Positions 1 to 6,671 of a DNA stretch of 13,288 nucleotides are shown in pieces (the first letter of the stretch is position 1; every line of letters begins with the position of its first letter). The DNA lies in assembly GCA_002733915.1 (NCBI GenBank), contig NVXN01000003.1, forward strand, positions 200,374 through 213,661, in the 5' to 3' direction. Both the position numbers and the translations under genes were made by a program. The DNA is from Aequorivita sp. GTDB lineage: Bacteria > Bacteroidota > Bacteroidia > Flavobacteriales > Flavobacteriaceae. Below the pieces are notes generated by a model. The model did no database searches. It saw nothing but the letters and a program-made list of their open reading frames with translations, and had not been told where the DNA came from.

Positions 1-457
1 CGAGGGAAAGGTAATCACTCGTGCGCGCCAACTGCATTTGGGTAGCTTCCCATTTTGCTTTTGCGGCTTTGCGTTGAAAAATGCCATCCACATTTATAAG
101 TGGCTGTTGCACTTCAAACTTTGTTGCGAACAGATTGATCTGTGAAGGATTATTCAATTTATTCGGATCAAAATCGGCTTGGGTAACTATTTCCTGGTTC
201 AACTTAAAACCAAAGGCCATCAACGGATTGGTGGTTGCCATTCCTGTATGCGACGCAGTTATATTAGGTAGGAAAACCGCATTGGTTTGGTTGTAATCGC
301 CTTTGGCGGCAAGCACCTGCTGTTCGCCTATCTTCAGTTTGTTGTTTTGTTGAACCACCTTTTCCAGCACTTCTGCCTTGGAAATGGGGATGGTTTGCTG
401 CGCAAATAGTAGCGTGGGCAACATCGCTATTAGTGTAGTTATATTTTTAATCTTCAT
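1..457 (-). CDS. TolC-family outer membrane efflux protein, N-terminal part (cut by window edge)
   Basis: Reading leftwards from the ATG at 457-455, the frame stays open for 152 codons to the window edge, so only the N-terminal part is present. The protein begins MKIKNITTLIAMLPTLLFA followed by QQ, a clear Sec signal peptide with cleavage expected after residue 19. The mature start has the TolC/OEP pattern: an amphipathic helix (SKAEVLEKVVQQNNKLKIGEQQVLAAKGDYNQTNAVFLPNI), then the short strand and Pro-rich turn PLMAFGFKLNQEI, then a helix rich in Gln and Ala (FQRKAAKAKWEATQMQLA). TolC-family trimers form the outer-membrane channel of RND and ABC export pumps. Partner genes would be expected further left, outside the window. 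The gene has its own promoter-like element and a dyad upstream. Family assignment is from sequence pattern; the substrate cannot be inferred. Confidence 0.85.
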   Translation of the reverse strand, partial: MKIKNITTLIAMLPTLLFAQQTIPISKAEVLEKVVQQNNKLKIGEQQVLAAKGDYNQTNAVFLPNITASHTGMATTNPLMAFGFKLNQEIVTQADFDPNKLNNPSQINLFATKFEVQQPLINVDGIFQRKAAKAKWEATQMQLARTSDYLSL

Positions 458-476
458 TGTAACATTTAATTTGATG

Positions 477-484
477 CAAACATA
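477..484 (-). promoter_or_regulatory. Bacteroidota -7 element of the TolC-family gene
   Basis: On the minus strand this reads TATGTTTG, a full match to the Bacteroidota -7 consensus TAnnTTTG. It lies 20 bases before the ATG at 457, which implies a short leader. No convincing -33 TTTG lies at the usual 19-21 base spacing, so the call rests on the -7 box and its position between a terminator and a gene start. Confidence 0.45.
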
Positions 485-506
485 CTTCAGAAATCCAGAC
501 AAGTCA

Positions 507-520
507 GTAACTAATGTTAC
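507..520. promoter_or_regulatory. Inverted repeat GTAAC-N4-GTTAC upstream of the TolC-family gene
   Basis: GTAACTAATGTTAC is a 5-bp dyad with a 4-base centre. It lies 22 bases upstream of the predicted -7 element, where a repressor or activator could bind. A further GTAACA occurs at 459-464, next to the start codon. Efflux operons are often controlled by a TetR-type regulator, but no such gene is visible here, so operator function is an inference from position and symmetry only. Confidence 0.25.
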
Positions 521-525
521 CAAAG

Positions 526-552
526 AAAAAGCACCCACTCGGGGTGCTTTTT
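526..552 (-). terminator. Intrinsic terminator after the DUF302 gene
   Basis: An 11-bp perfect stem, AAAAAGCACCC paired with GGGTGCTTTTT, closes a 5-base loop, and the A and T runs at its ends supply a U-tract in either direction. It lies 52 bases past the stop codon of the leftward DUF302 gene and before the TolC-family promoter, so it should insulate the two. Confidence 0.85.
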
Positions 553-604
553 ACCATCCAGATAGATCTGCACTTTTTAGGAACAAACCAACCACGAAAA
601 GTTC

Positions 605-994
605 CTAAATACTTTTAATGACCTTGGTCAATTTTTCTTGAACCTCTTTGGCTATGCCTGCCAAAGAATCATTTTGTACCGCCATCATGGAAGCCTCTGG
701 ATTTACCGCCGAAACTTCTATAATACCCGGTTCGCGTTCCTGGACTATTACGTTGCACGGAAGCATGGTTCCTATTTTATTTTCCGCCTGTAATGCCTGA
801 TGCGCCATTTTCGGATTGCAGGCACCCAGAATGGTATAATTATAAAAGTCTGCATCCAATTTCTTTTTTAAGGTGGCCTTTATATCTATTTCGGTCAACA
901 CACCGAAACCTTCTTCTTTTAAAGCTGCCGTTGTTTTTTCAATGGCCTCTTGAAAAGTTGCGTTTTTTAATGTTGTACTAATGTAGTAGCTCAT
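605..994 (-). CDS. DUF302 family protein
   Basis: This is a 129-residue protein starting MSYYISTTLKNATFQEAIEKTT. I chose the ATG at 994-992: upstream codons in the frame run through the predicted promoter region and look non-coding, and DUF302 proteins are usually about 125-150 residues. Family hallmarks are the segment EGFGVLTEIDIKATLKKKL, then the short conserved GACNPKMAHQAL, then the hydrophobic strand TMLPCNVIVQE, and a C-terminal helix ending KLTKVIKSI. No signal peptide or membrane segment is visible, so it should be cytoplasmic. Its biochemical function is not established; the conserved Cys in each of two motifs hints at ligand or redox chemistry, but that is speculative. It appears to be a single-gene transcript with its own promoter element and terminator. 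Confidence 0.85.
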   Translation of the reverse strand: MSYYISTTLKNATFQEAIEKTTAALKEEGFGVLTEIDIKATLKKKLDADFYNYTILGACNPKMAHQALQAENKIGTMLPCNVIVQEREPGIIEVSAVNPEASMMAVQNDSLAGIAKEVQEKLTKVIKSI

Positions 995-1032
995 AATTTT
1001 TAGATTATTTAATTTACTTGAACAATCTGAAC

Positions 1033-1040
1033 CAAAGGTA
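1033..1040 (-). promoter_or_regulatory. Bacteroidota -7 element of the DUF302 gene
   Basis: The minus strand reads TACCTTTG, a full match to TAnnTTTG, 39 bases before the chosen ATG at 994. Its position supports that start over the longer reading frame, whose upstream start at 1069 would lie upstream of the promoter. No well-spaced -33 box was found. Confidence 0.45.
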
Positions 1041-1087
1041 AGATTGCAAAATGGAAAGTTCTGTAACAAAGATTACATAAGGGAAAT

Positions 1088-1122
1088 TTATGAAATACGA
1101 ATTACGAAGTACGAAGTAAGAA
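1088..1122. repeat. 7-bp tandem repeat array (five units, core nACGAA)
   Basis: Five consecutive 7-mers read TTATGAA, ATACGAA, TTACGAA, GTACGAA and GTAAGAA. The array is short and imperfect. The next 21 bases (1123-1143) separate it from a second 7-bp array, and 21 is three units, so the two arrays are in the same 7-bp register. Confidence 0.75.
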
Positions 1123-1142
1123 GTTTACCTAAAATAGTAAAC
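1123..1142. repeat. Small inverted repeat between the two 7-bp arrays
   Basis: GTTTAC and GTAAAC form a 6-bp stem around an 8-base AT-rich loop, exactly between the two heptamer arrays. It could serve as a weak transcription stop for the leftward gene ending at 1245, but the stem is short and AT-rich. Confidence 0.35.
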
Positions 1143-1143
1143 C

Positions 1144-1248
1144 GTCTCACAATTCACCACTCACCACTCACGGCTCACCACTCACGTCTCACGTCTCACG
1201 TCTCACTTCTCACGTCTCACTTCTCACGTCTCACATCTCACGTCTCAA
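1144..1248. repeat. 7-bp tandem repeat array (15 units, consensus gtCTCAC)
   Basis: Fifteen consecutive 7-mers cover 105 bases with no slip in register. Thirteen end in CTCAC; the exceptions are the second (AATTCAC) and the last (GTCTCAA). Only the first two bases of each unit vary (GT, CA, GG, TT or AT). The last unit overlaps the stop codon of the leftward gene at 1245-1829, whose TGA (minus strand) comes from the TCA of that unit. Since 7 is not a multiple of 3, TGA recurs in every reading frame across the array. Confidence 0.9.
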
Positions 1249-1829
1249 TTTGCCGGCGTAATCATTATATGAGATCTATGCGTACCCGCATCCATTAACC
1301 AAGGCATCCCAGGGGCTTGTGGTTTTGTGGGTAGGCCCGTGCTTTCGCCTGTCATATAGGGTTTGTAGATTACGTAGCGTATCTTGCTTTTAAGAAGTTC
1401 GCCAGTCTCGGCGCTATAGTCGTTTTCTTCTCCTGCCAAAATATATACCATGGAAGGTTCAGCAGGCATTTGTAGCGTGCCGGCTTCTATTTCCTGCTTT
1501 CGGGCTTCCTGCTTTTCTTCATTTGATTTTCCTTCAGCTGTCAAGGCCCTGCCACGTGCCATAAAGGGTTCCAGCTCGGCGGCGTAACAGGCCACGCTTA
1601 TCCCAGCCTTGTTGGGGTCGTCTGCCAGGCATACCATGCCGTTGTTACCCTCGCGCAAGGTTACGAGTTTGCCTTCTTCGTTATAACCCAAGACTGTGGC
1701 ATCCTCGCGGTACATTTCTGGGGCTGCCAGAACAGCGGTCTTAATCTGTATGTCCTTTGGGAGGATCTTGTTTTGGGCAAAAGCCGAGAACGCCATTGCC
1801 AAAACCAAGAGAGTCATTAGTTTTTTCAT
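1245..1829 (-). CDS. Uncharacterised secreted protein
   Basis: This 194-residue protein opens with MKKLMTLLVLAMAFSAFA then Q, a strong signal peptide with cleavage expected after residue 18, so it should be exported to the periplasm or beyond. I do not recognise a named domain. The mature part has a strand-rich segment (ATVLGYNEEGKLVTLREGNNGMVCLADD), a Cys pair about 14 residues apart (MVCLADD and VACYAAE) that could form a disulphide, a charged helix (KSNEEKQEARKQEIEAG), and a Pro- and Gly-rich tail ending in GTHRSHIMITPAN. There is no C-terminal T9SS tail and no lipobox. The gene stands alone; its stop codon is the first triplet of a 7-bp repeat array, so the natural C-terminus may have been altered by that array. 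Confidence 0.75.
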   Translation of the reverse strand: MKKLMTLLVLAMAFSAFAQNKILPKDIQIKTAVLAAPEMYREDATVLGYNEEGKLVTLREGNNGMVCLADDPNKAGISVACYAAELEPFMARGRALTAEGKSNEEKQEARKQEIEAGTLQMPAEPSMVYILAGEENDYSAETGELLKSKIRYVIYKPYMTGESTGLPTKPQAPGMPWLMDAGTHRSHIMITPAN

Positions 1830-2149
1830 AGTCCATAGATTTTAAAAGTGAAGGTTTAAGATACGGAATTTTGGGGGATTATGGAATCGGGTTGCCCTTG
1901 GAAATTATATGCCCATTGGTTTTAAAAGAAACTATGGCTTTGGCATGGCCTATTTATTTTTTTATACGGGTGATGGTTATTCGTGAATCGTGATCGTGTT
2001 ACCTGTTCTAAAATAACTATACAGGTTAATAAAACTATGCTGTTAAATGCCCTATTTGCAAACACTTAGCAAACGGGTGCCAGGTATTAGATGGAAGTGT
2101 AAGCGTTATTTACAGTAGCCCTAGCGCTGTAAGGCCGCATGTTTGCTGT
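1830..2149. other. Intergenic region with two weak inverted repeats
   Basis: No credible gene was seen in these 320 bases. Two weak dyads occur: ACCTGT/ACAGGT at 2001-2026 with a 14-base loop, and TTACAG/CTGTAA at 2110-2132 with an 11-base loop. The second is 18 bases past the stop codon of the leftward T9SS gene and might help end its transcript, but it has no T-run. A promoter for the secreted protein at 1829 must lie here; I could not identify a clean TAnnTTTG box. Confidence 0.4.
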
Positions 2150-3772
2150 TTATTTTAGGACTATTTTTTTTGTAGCTACTCCCTTGTCTGTAATAATCTT
2201 TATTAAATAAATCCCAGGGGAATTGCTGCTTAGATCAATTTCGTTTTTATCGGTGGTTTTTACACAAACGCCATTCACATTATAAATTTCAATTTTTTGT
2301 AAGGCATTGCTTTTAATCATTAAAACCCCTGAAGTTGGATTTGGATACACAGCAATTTCATCTGCTATATTTTCTGCTACACCTAAAAAATCATCTATCA
2401 TTTGTGCATATACAGCATCTCCTAAGTTATTTACTAGAACGTTTTGCCCTGAGTTGTAGATAAATTCCTCATCAAATCTACCTGCATATAATAACTCCCC
2501 GTTGCTATAATCTATATAATTTGTAAAATGAGAACCTGTAAATTCCGTAACCCAGCGCACTTGTTGGTACTTATCCATTCGTACTATAAACCCTGTGGTG
2601 TTATTAAGGGTTACCGTTCCAGGTGCTATCCCCAAGGTACCACCATCTAGACACCACCCTGATACATATGCAATATCATATTCATTAAAAGTTATGGAGT
2701 AAAGCCTAAGGTCATAAGGTGCAGGATAGGTATGTTCGGAAATAACGGAACCGTCACTGTTATAAAACCCAACCAATCCTTCGGGATCCATACCCACGGT
2801 AGTGCCACACACACCCATAATACCCGAGTCACTGATAGCTAATGATGTACAACTTGAATAACCATAATTGTCCTCGACCAGCACTAGCTGCATCCAATTC
2901 TGAATTCCATCAAGCTCATAGGAAATAAGTAAGGCAGCATTATCGGTAAGTCCGTTACTGGGCATAGGCACCCCGTCAAAAAACACCTCGCCCTCCCCTA
3001 GTGCCAAAACAACAAGCTCATTGGTTTGGGGGTTAATTTCTATATCAAGCCCATAAGCAAAGGTATTGTGCGGAAGTCCCCCAGCACGTTTGGCCCAGAG
3101 AATAGTTCCATCGGGTTGGTATTTTGCTAAAAGATAGTCGGTGGTAGTACCACTAGAAGGATTTGTTAAGGTAATGCTACCCCCTAGTGTTATCGTTTGG
3201 CGGAAATACCCCGTTGTATACACATTGCCATCCACATCTGTGGTAATACCACGAAAGGAGCTGCCTACAGTACCCGAGTCGTGCCATAGATAGTCCCCAT
3301 CCCCATTAACTTTAATCAGCACCGCTTCCCCACCATATTGGCCAATAGAATTTATGCCACTTAAAACCATCCCGTTATATCTAAAGCTGCTACCCGTTGC
3401 TCTAATGCTTAGGTAGATATCCCCAAAAGGGTCAATATGCAAATCTTGCGCCTCATCATAATAAATGGCATCATTTGCACCCAGCGGTCGCATCCAAACC
3501 AATTGTTTGTTAGGGTCCAGTTTGGCAAAAAATGCATCCCCGTCACCATTTGAAGCATAGGTTACTCCCTCATACTCAAAAAAGTGCTCGGTGGTATAGC
3601 CTAAAATAAAAGTGTTTCCCATAGCATCCTTTGCTATTTTTATACCGTATTCATAGCCATCTCCGCTTACTGGGGTTGCCCAGTTAAATTCCTGGGCCTG
3701 CACACTTACTAGCTGAATCATTAAAACAAGATAAATAAGCGCCTTGGTTTTTATGCTGATTGGTTTTTTCAT
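2150..3772 (-). CDS. Secreted beta-propeller-type repeat protein with T9SS sorting tail
   Basis: The 540-residue protein starts with a signal peptide (cleavage likely after VQA at residue 26) and ends in a typical type IX secretion domain: VYPNPTSGVLMIKS near residue 475, then IEIYNVNGVCVKT, and finally GIYLIKIITDKGVATKKIVLK. Such tails direct passage through the outer membrane by T9SS, with removal of the tail and surface anchoring or release. Between them are several repeats of about 50-60 residues of the form D.dGNvY.tGy...T...G......G.tDyllaKY.pDGtilWakraGG, matching SBBP-type beta-propeller repeats, often seen in adhesive or scaffold surface proteins of flavobacteria. No catalytic domain is visible. 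It stands as a single transcript. The ATG at 3772 is followed by KKP, a normal signal-peptide start. Confidence 0.9.
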   Translation of the reverse strand: MKKPISIKTKALIYLVLMIQLVSVQAQEFNWATPVSGDGYEYGIKIAKDAMGNTFILGYTTEHFFEYEGVTYASNGDGDAFFAKLDPNKQLVWMRPLGANDAIYYDEAQDLHIDPFGDIYLSIRATGSSFRYNGMVLSGINSIGQYGGEAVLIKVNGDGDYLWHDSGTVGSSFRGITTDVDGNVYTTGYFRQTITLGGSITLTNPSSGTTTDYLLAKYQPDGTILWAKRAGGLPHNTFAYGLDIEINPQTNELVVLALGEGEVFFDGVPMPSNGLTDNAALLISYELDGIQNWMQLVLVEDNYGYSSCTSLAISDSGIMGVCGTTVGMDPEGLVGFYNSDGSVISEHTYPAPYDLRLYSITFNEYDIAYVSGWCLDGGTLGIAPGTVTLNNTTGFIVRMDKYQQVRWVTEFTGSHFTNYIDYSNGELLYAGRFDEEFIYNSGQNVLVNNLGDAVYAQMIDDFLGVAENIADEIAVYPNPTSGVLMIKSNALQKIEIYNVNGVCVKTTDKNEIDLSSNSPGIYLIKIITDKGVATKKIVLK

Positions 3773-3949
3773 TTGGGGTATGGTTTATGCTATGTATGGT
3801 TAGCTTGTTTGTTTTAAAACCCAATAATATTTTCAACAATGCCTATAAGCGTTATGGTTAAATTCCCAAAACTTAAAAAGGCTTTATTTCCATTGAGTAA
3901 AAGGCCAAATATAATGATATTTGGTAATTATGAAAGTGGGATATACGTT
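3773..3949. other. Intergenic region upstream of the T9SS protein gene
   Basis: No gene was seen. It should hold the promoter of the leftward T9SS gene. Near-matches to TAnnTTTG on the minus strand (TATTATTG about 50 bases before the ATG, and TAAGTTTTG further up) each deviate by one base, so I do not call a promoter. Confidence 0.3.
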
Positions 3950-4144
3950 TTACCAATAACAGCGCTTTGAAGTCCAATCCCTATCGATAAGCCTTAACAA
4001 AATCGTGCTTTCTTCTTGGGATATTCTTTTGGCTTTTAACTCCGCAGCAATTTGGGAATAGTGCAGACTTCCACTACCCACCTTGGCTACATAGCTTGCT
4101 ACAAGCTCCTTTCTTGAAAAACTCCTTTGTTTTTTTTTAATTAA
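3950..4144 (-). pseudogene. Start-less coding remnant (C-terminal fragment of an unidentified protein)
   Basis: One minus-strand frame is open for 64 codons to a TAA at 3950-3952, from just after an in-frame TAA at 4145-4147. It has no ATG and no plausible alternative start near its upstream end. The translation looks like real protein: RSFSRKELVASYVAKVG, then SLHYSQIAAELKAKRISQ, then EESTILLRLIDRDW. It has balanced charged and hydrophobic spacing and predicted helices. I do not recognise the family. A run of nine A (minus strand) sits at its upstream end, and all frames upstream are closed. It lies just outside the left edge of the defence island, so the likeliest story is that insertion or deletion removed the 5' part. 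A chance open frame cannot be excluded. Confidence 0.4.
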
Positions 4145-4175
4145 TTATATCTTGGCCTCAGTTAAGAAACTATTT

Positions 4176-4204
4176 TGCCAGGCGATGCAATCGTTTGAGA
4201 GCGG
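4176..4204. repeat. 29-bp direct repeat, copy 1 (after the PLD gene)
   Basis: The element runs from TGCCAGGCGATGCAATCG to GAGCGG. It matches copy 2 at 5110-5138 at 24 of 29 positions with no gap. It contains the hairpin core CGAT-GCA-ATCG. Its edge lies 4 bases beyond the stop codon of the leftward PLD gene. Confidence 0.75.
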
Positions 4205-4208
4205 AACT

Positions 4209-5066
4209 TTATAGATTAAACTTTTCTTTTGCGACTTTCCAATTTTTATTTAATACGGGCTTATTAACACTAGTTTCACCATTAGAAAGTTCACCAGAAA
4301 AGTGACAGTATTTCTCTGGGAAATCGGGATTTTTATATTTATTCCACATTTTGAAGGCTTCATAATCCATGGGCTTTTCAATATTAAAGGGTATTTCCTT
4401 TCCAGTTCTAATGCAATAACCTGTAGTGTTTGTACTACTTGAAGTAATTTTATCTCCCCGAGTTGGAATGTTTTTCTTATATACTTTTTGATAATTCTTA
4501 TTATTGAAGAATTCAGAAAGCTTATCTATTTCAATTTCTGATCTTACATATTTAGTTGAACTTAAAATATTCTTTTTTTCATAAACTGGTACTTTTTTAA
4601 ACAGTAACTCGGCTTGGTCTACAACCGTTGAAAAATACTGCCAAGCCTCTTCATCTAAATTATTTGCACTAGTAAATGCAGCTAAACCTTTTTTTTCCAT
4701 CAATACTCCAGCCTCGATGTTATTGTTCTGCGAAAAACCATACAGATTCATGGAAGTTAGTATTGCTCTAGACTCATTTGCATAATATTTAGCGTGAAGT
4801 CTTTTTTCATATAATATTTCAATATTTGGGAATTGCTTAAAGAAGTCGAAATCTTCCTGCTTCATACTTTTAGACATATCCTCTTCATTCTTGCCGAACA
4901 AAACTGTGATTTTAATTCTATCATTACGAAGTTTTGTAAGCAAGGAAGATTTATATCTGTCGTGCAGATTTATGTATGGAGAAATTAATATAATATCACC
5001 TTGGGCTGTTTCAAAAATTCTTTCGAGCTCGGCGTTAAGGTCGTTTCCTTTTAAAAATCTTGCCAT
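4209..5066 (-). CDS. Phospholipase D-like (single HKD) protein, possible nuclease
   Basis: This 285-residue protein has an N-terminal PLD-like fold: strand DIILISPYINL (24-34), strand KITVLFGK (52-59), then the catalytic-type motif LHAKYYANE with His91 and Lys93, and TSMNLYG...NNNIEAGV supplying Ser105, Asn107 and Glu118. The canonical Asp of HxK(x)4D is Glu98 here. A single motif means activity would need a dimer, as in Nuc/BfiI-type nucleases. The C-terminal third has two knuckle-like motifs, YCIRTGKEIPFN and YCHFSGE, each with one Cys (218, 254) where a zinc ribbon would have CxxC. In similar proteins this tail may bind nucleic acid. It is the last gene of the defence island, 85 bases after the CD-NTase, with a 29-bp repeat on each side. 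DNA or RNA cleavage is likelier than lipid hydrolysis, but that is inferred. Confidence 0.8.
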   Translation of the reverse strand: MARFLKGNDLNAELERIFETAQGDIILISPYINLHDRYKSSLLTKLRNDRIKITVLFGKNEEDMSKSMKQEDFDFFKQFPNIEILYEKRLHAKYYANESRAILTSMNLYGFSQNNNIEAGVLMEKKGLAAFTSANNLDEEAWQYFSTVVDQAELLFKKVPVYEKKNILSSTKYVRSEIEIDKLSEFFNNKNYQKVYKKNIPTRGDKITSSSTNTTGYCIRTGKEIPFNIEKPMDYEAFKMWNKYKNPDFPEKYCHFSGELSNGETSVNKPVLNKNWKVAKEKFNL

Positions 5067-5109
5067 TATTATATTTTTTATAAATAAACTTAGTTAGTAA
5101 CTTTCAAAG

Positions 5110-5138
5110 TGCCATGCGATGCAATCGCGCGGGAGCGG
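5110..5138. repeat. 29-bp direct repeat, copy 2 (after the CD-NTase gene)
   Basis: The second copy of the element at 4176-4204, exactly 934 bases away. It runs from TGCCATGCGATGCAATCG to GAGCGG and holds a slightly longer hairpin core, GCGAT-GCA-ATCGC. It lies 13 bases past the CD-NTase stop codon and 43 bases before the PLD start codon. It is notably GC-rich against AT-rich surroundings. Confidence 0.75.
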
Positions 5139-5151
5139 GGGCCAGCTGGGC

Positions 5152-6657
5152 TTAATCCAAAATAAACGGATGCTTATATAATCTTAATATTGGCCATTCT
5201 AAAATATTTTCAGAGGTAAAGTCCTTCATGCAATCTTTTATCATCTGTTGAGTAGCAGAGCCAAGTAAAAGGTTACAGCATAAAACAAAAGAGGGCGAAT
5301 TACTGTTTCTTCTTAAAACTTCGACAATATCTGCTCTTGTCTCTTCACTAAATGACTTTCCTCTATGTCTAGCAATTTGGTAATAATTTACTTTAGCCAC
5401 ATCCTTACTTTCTCCTTCATCTGCCTTTTGATAATATCTTTCGGCTAATTCCTTAACTGGTTCCCATTCAGTCTTACCTTCAATTCCTAAATGAATTAAT
5501 TCCAACAGCTCCCTGTTATTAGAAGAAAATATACCTATTCTATTTTCCAATATTTTCTCGGTTTCTCTTAGCAATATTCTATCGATCTTTTCTCCAGTTC
5601 CAAAGGATTTAATTTTTAAGTTTAAGCTATCCGAAAGCCCACTTTTCTTGAAACTATCTATATCTCTTTTTAATTGCTGACACCATTCGAAAAAAGCGTT
5701 TGCTAATTGTGAATCCATATTCCACCGGTCTGCAAAATTTTCTTTTTCATCATCGGGTCTTGCATAGTCGACAGGATTTGGTATCATCCATTTACCATTT
5801 GAATAATCCAGTATATTATCTTTGTTTAAATAACCATTTTTAATTAAAAATTCATTTCGATTCAAAGCATAATTTACAAATTCATCAATTATCTCAATTA
5901 TATTACTTTCTACATTATAAACTTGTGCGGTAATGGTTGTTATAATTATAGAAATTGGTTTAAAATCTTTATTAACAAAATGGACATCTCTATGTCGTTT
6001 CATTATTTGAATTGCTCGTTGTAGTGAGGTTCTAAATAACTGTTTAGGAACATCTTCCTTTCCTTCATACAATTCCCTATTAGCATTGAAAATAGCACTT
6101 CTTTGTGTTTCAATAAAGCTAGGGGAATAAACATTTTTTGATTTAAACCATAAATAATATCCTTTGGGATTACTGCTAGACCAGCTATAAATATTTTCCT
6201 CTTGGTGCGTAATGTCGATATTATATAATGTTCCTGTATCAGACTTAAAAGCTGGCAAAATATCAATATGAAACCCCGGTCTACCAATTTCACTTGCATA
6301 TGTTATTGTCCAACACCTTCTACCTTCCCTCTCTAACATTCTTTCATAATCACTATCTTCTTTTAATCTATCTCCAATGTCATTTTTAAGAATTCTGGGA
6401 GATTTTGATTCACTATATTTTGTTAATTCACACACTTGGTCAATATCATAATTTCCCTCTTTATCTTTATGATATGGTCTTACTACTGTACCCAGCCTAA
6501 AAGAGCCTTGCAAGTATACGTCCGGTGAATAGCCAGACTTATATGCTCCATTGTCAAGCCAATTTTTAACTGCACTAAATCGTTCTTGAGCTTTTTTATA
6601 ATCTGTTGGCGAGATATCTAAATATTGCGCTATTTGTAGTAATGTTTGATTAACCAT
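5152..6657 (-). CDS. CD-NTase (CBASS cyclic oligonucleotide synthase)
   Basis: The 501-residue protein carries the nucleotidyltransferase signature of cGAS/DncV-like enzymes: YLQGSFRLGTVVRP with Gly51-Ser52, then NYDIDQVCEL with metal-binding Asp71 and Asp73, then GFHIDILPA with the third Asp132. These enzymes sense phage infection and join nucleotides into a cyclic signal that switches on a partner effector. The N-terminal helix (LLQIAQYLDISPTDYKKAQERFSAVKNWL) and helical middle (LQRAIQIMKRHRDVHF) fit the family. About 120 residues beyond the usual core (roughly 385-501) form a further helical region I cannot name. The gene starts 14 bases after the patatin gene, a layout typical of type I CBASS; no Cap2/Cap3 or HORMA/TRIP13 genes are present. 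I cannot assign the CD-NTase clade or the cyclic product by eye. Confidence 0.92.
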   Translation of the reverse strand: MVNQTLLQIAQYLDISPTDYKKAQERFSAVKNWLDNGAYKSGYSPDVYLQGSFRLGTVVRPYHKDKEGNYDIDQVCELTKYSESKSPRILKNDIGDRLKEDSDYERMLEREGRRCWTITYASEIGRPGFHIDILPAFKSDTGTLYNIDITHQEENIYSWSSSNPKGYYLWFKSKNVYSPSFIETQRSAIFNANRELYEGKEDVPKQLFRTSLQRAIQIMKRHRDVHFVNKDFKPISIIITTITAQVYNVESNIIEIIDEFVNYALNRNEFLIKNGYLNKDNILDYSNGKWMIPNPVDYARPDDEKENFADRWNMDSQLANAFFEWCQQLKRDIDSFKKSGLSDSLNLKIKSFGTGEKIDRILLRETEKILENRIGIFSSNNRELLELIHLGIEGKTEWEPVKELAERYYQKADEGESKDVAKVNYYQIARHRGKSFSEETRADIVEVLRRNSNSPSFVLCCNLLLGSATQQMIKDCMKDFTSENILEWPILRLYKHPFILD

Positions 6658-6671
6658 AACTTTATTTATAA

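Noticed and set aside
1044..1298. Plus-strand open frame of 84 codons
   Set aside because: Most of it is translation of the two 7-bp arrays (repeated SLLTSH-type peptides), and it overlaps the end of the secreted protein gene.
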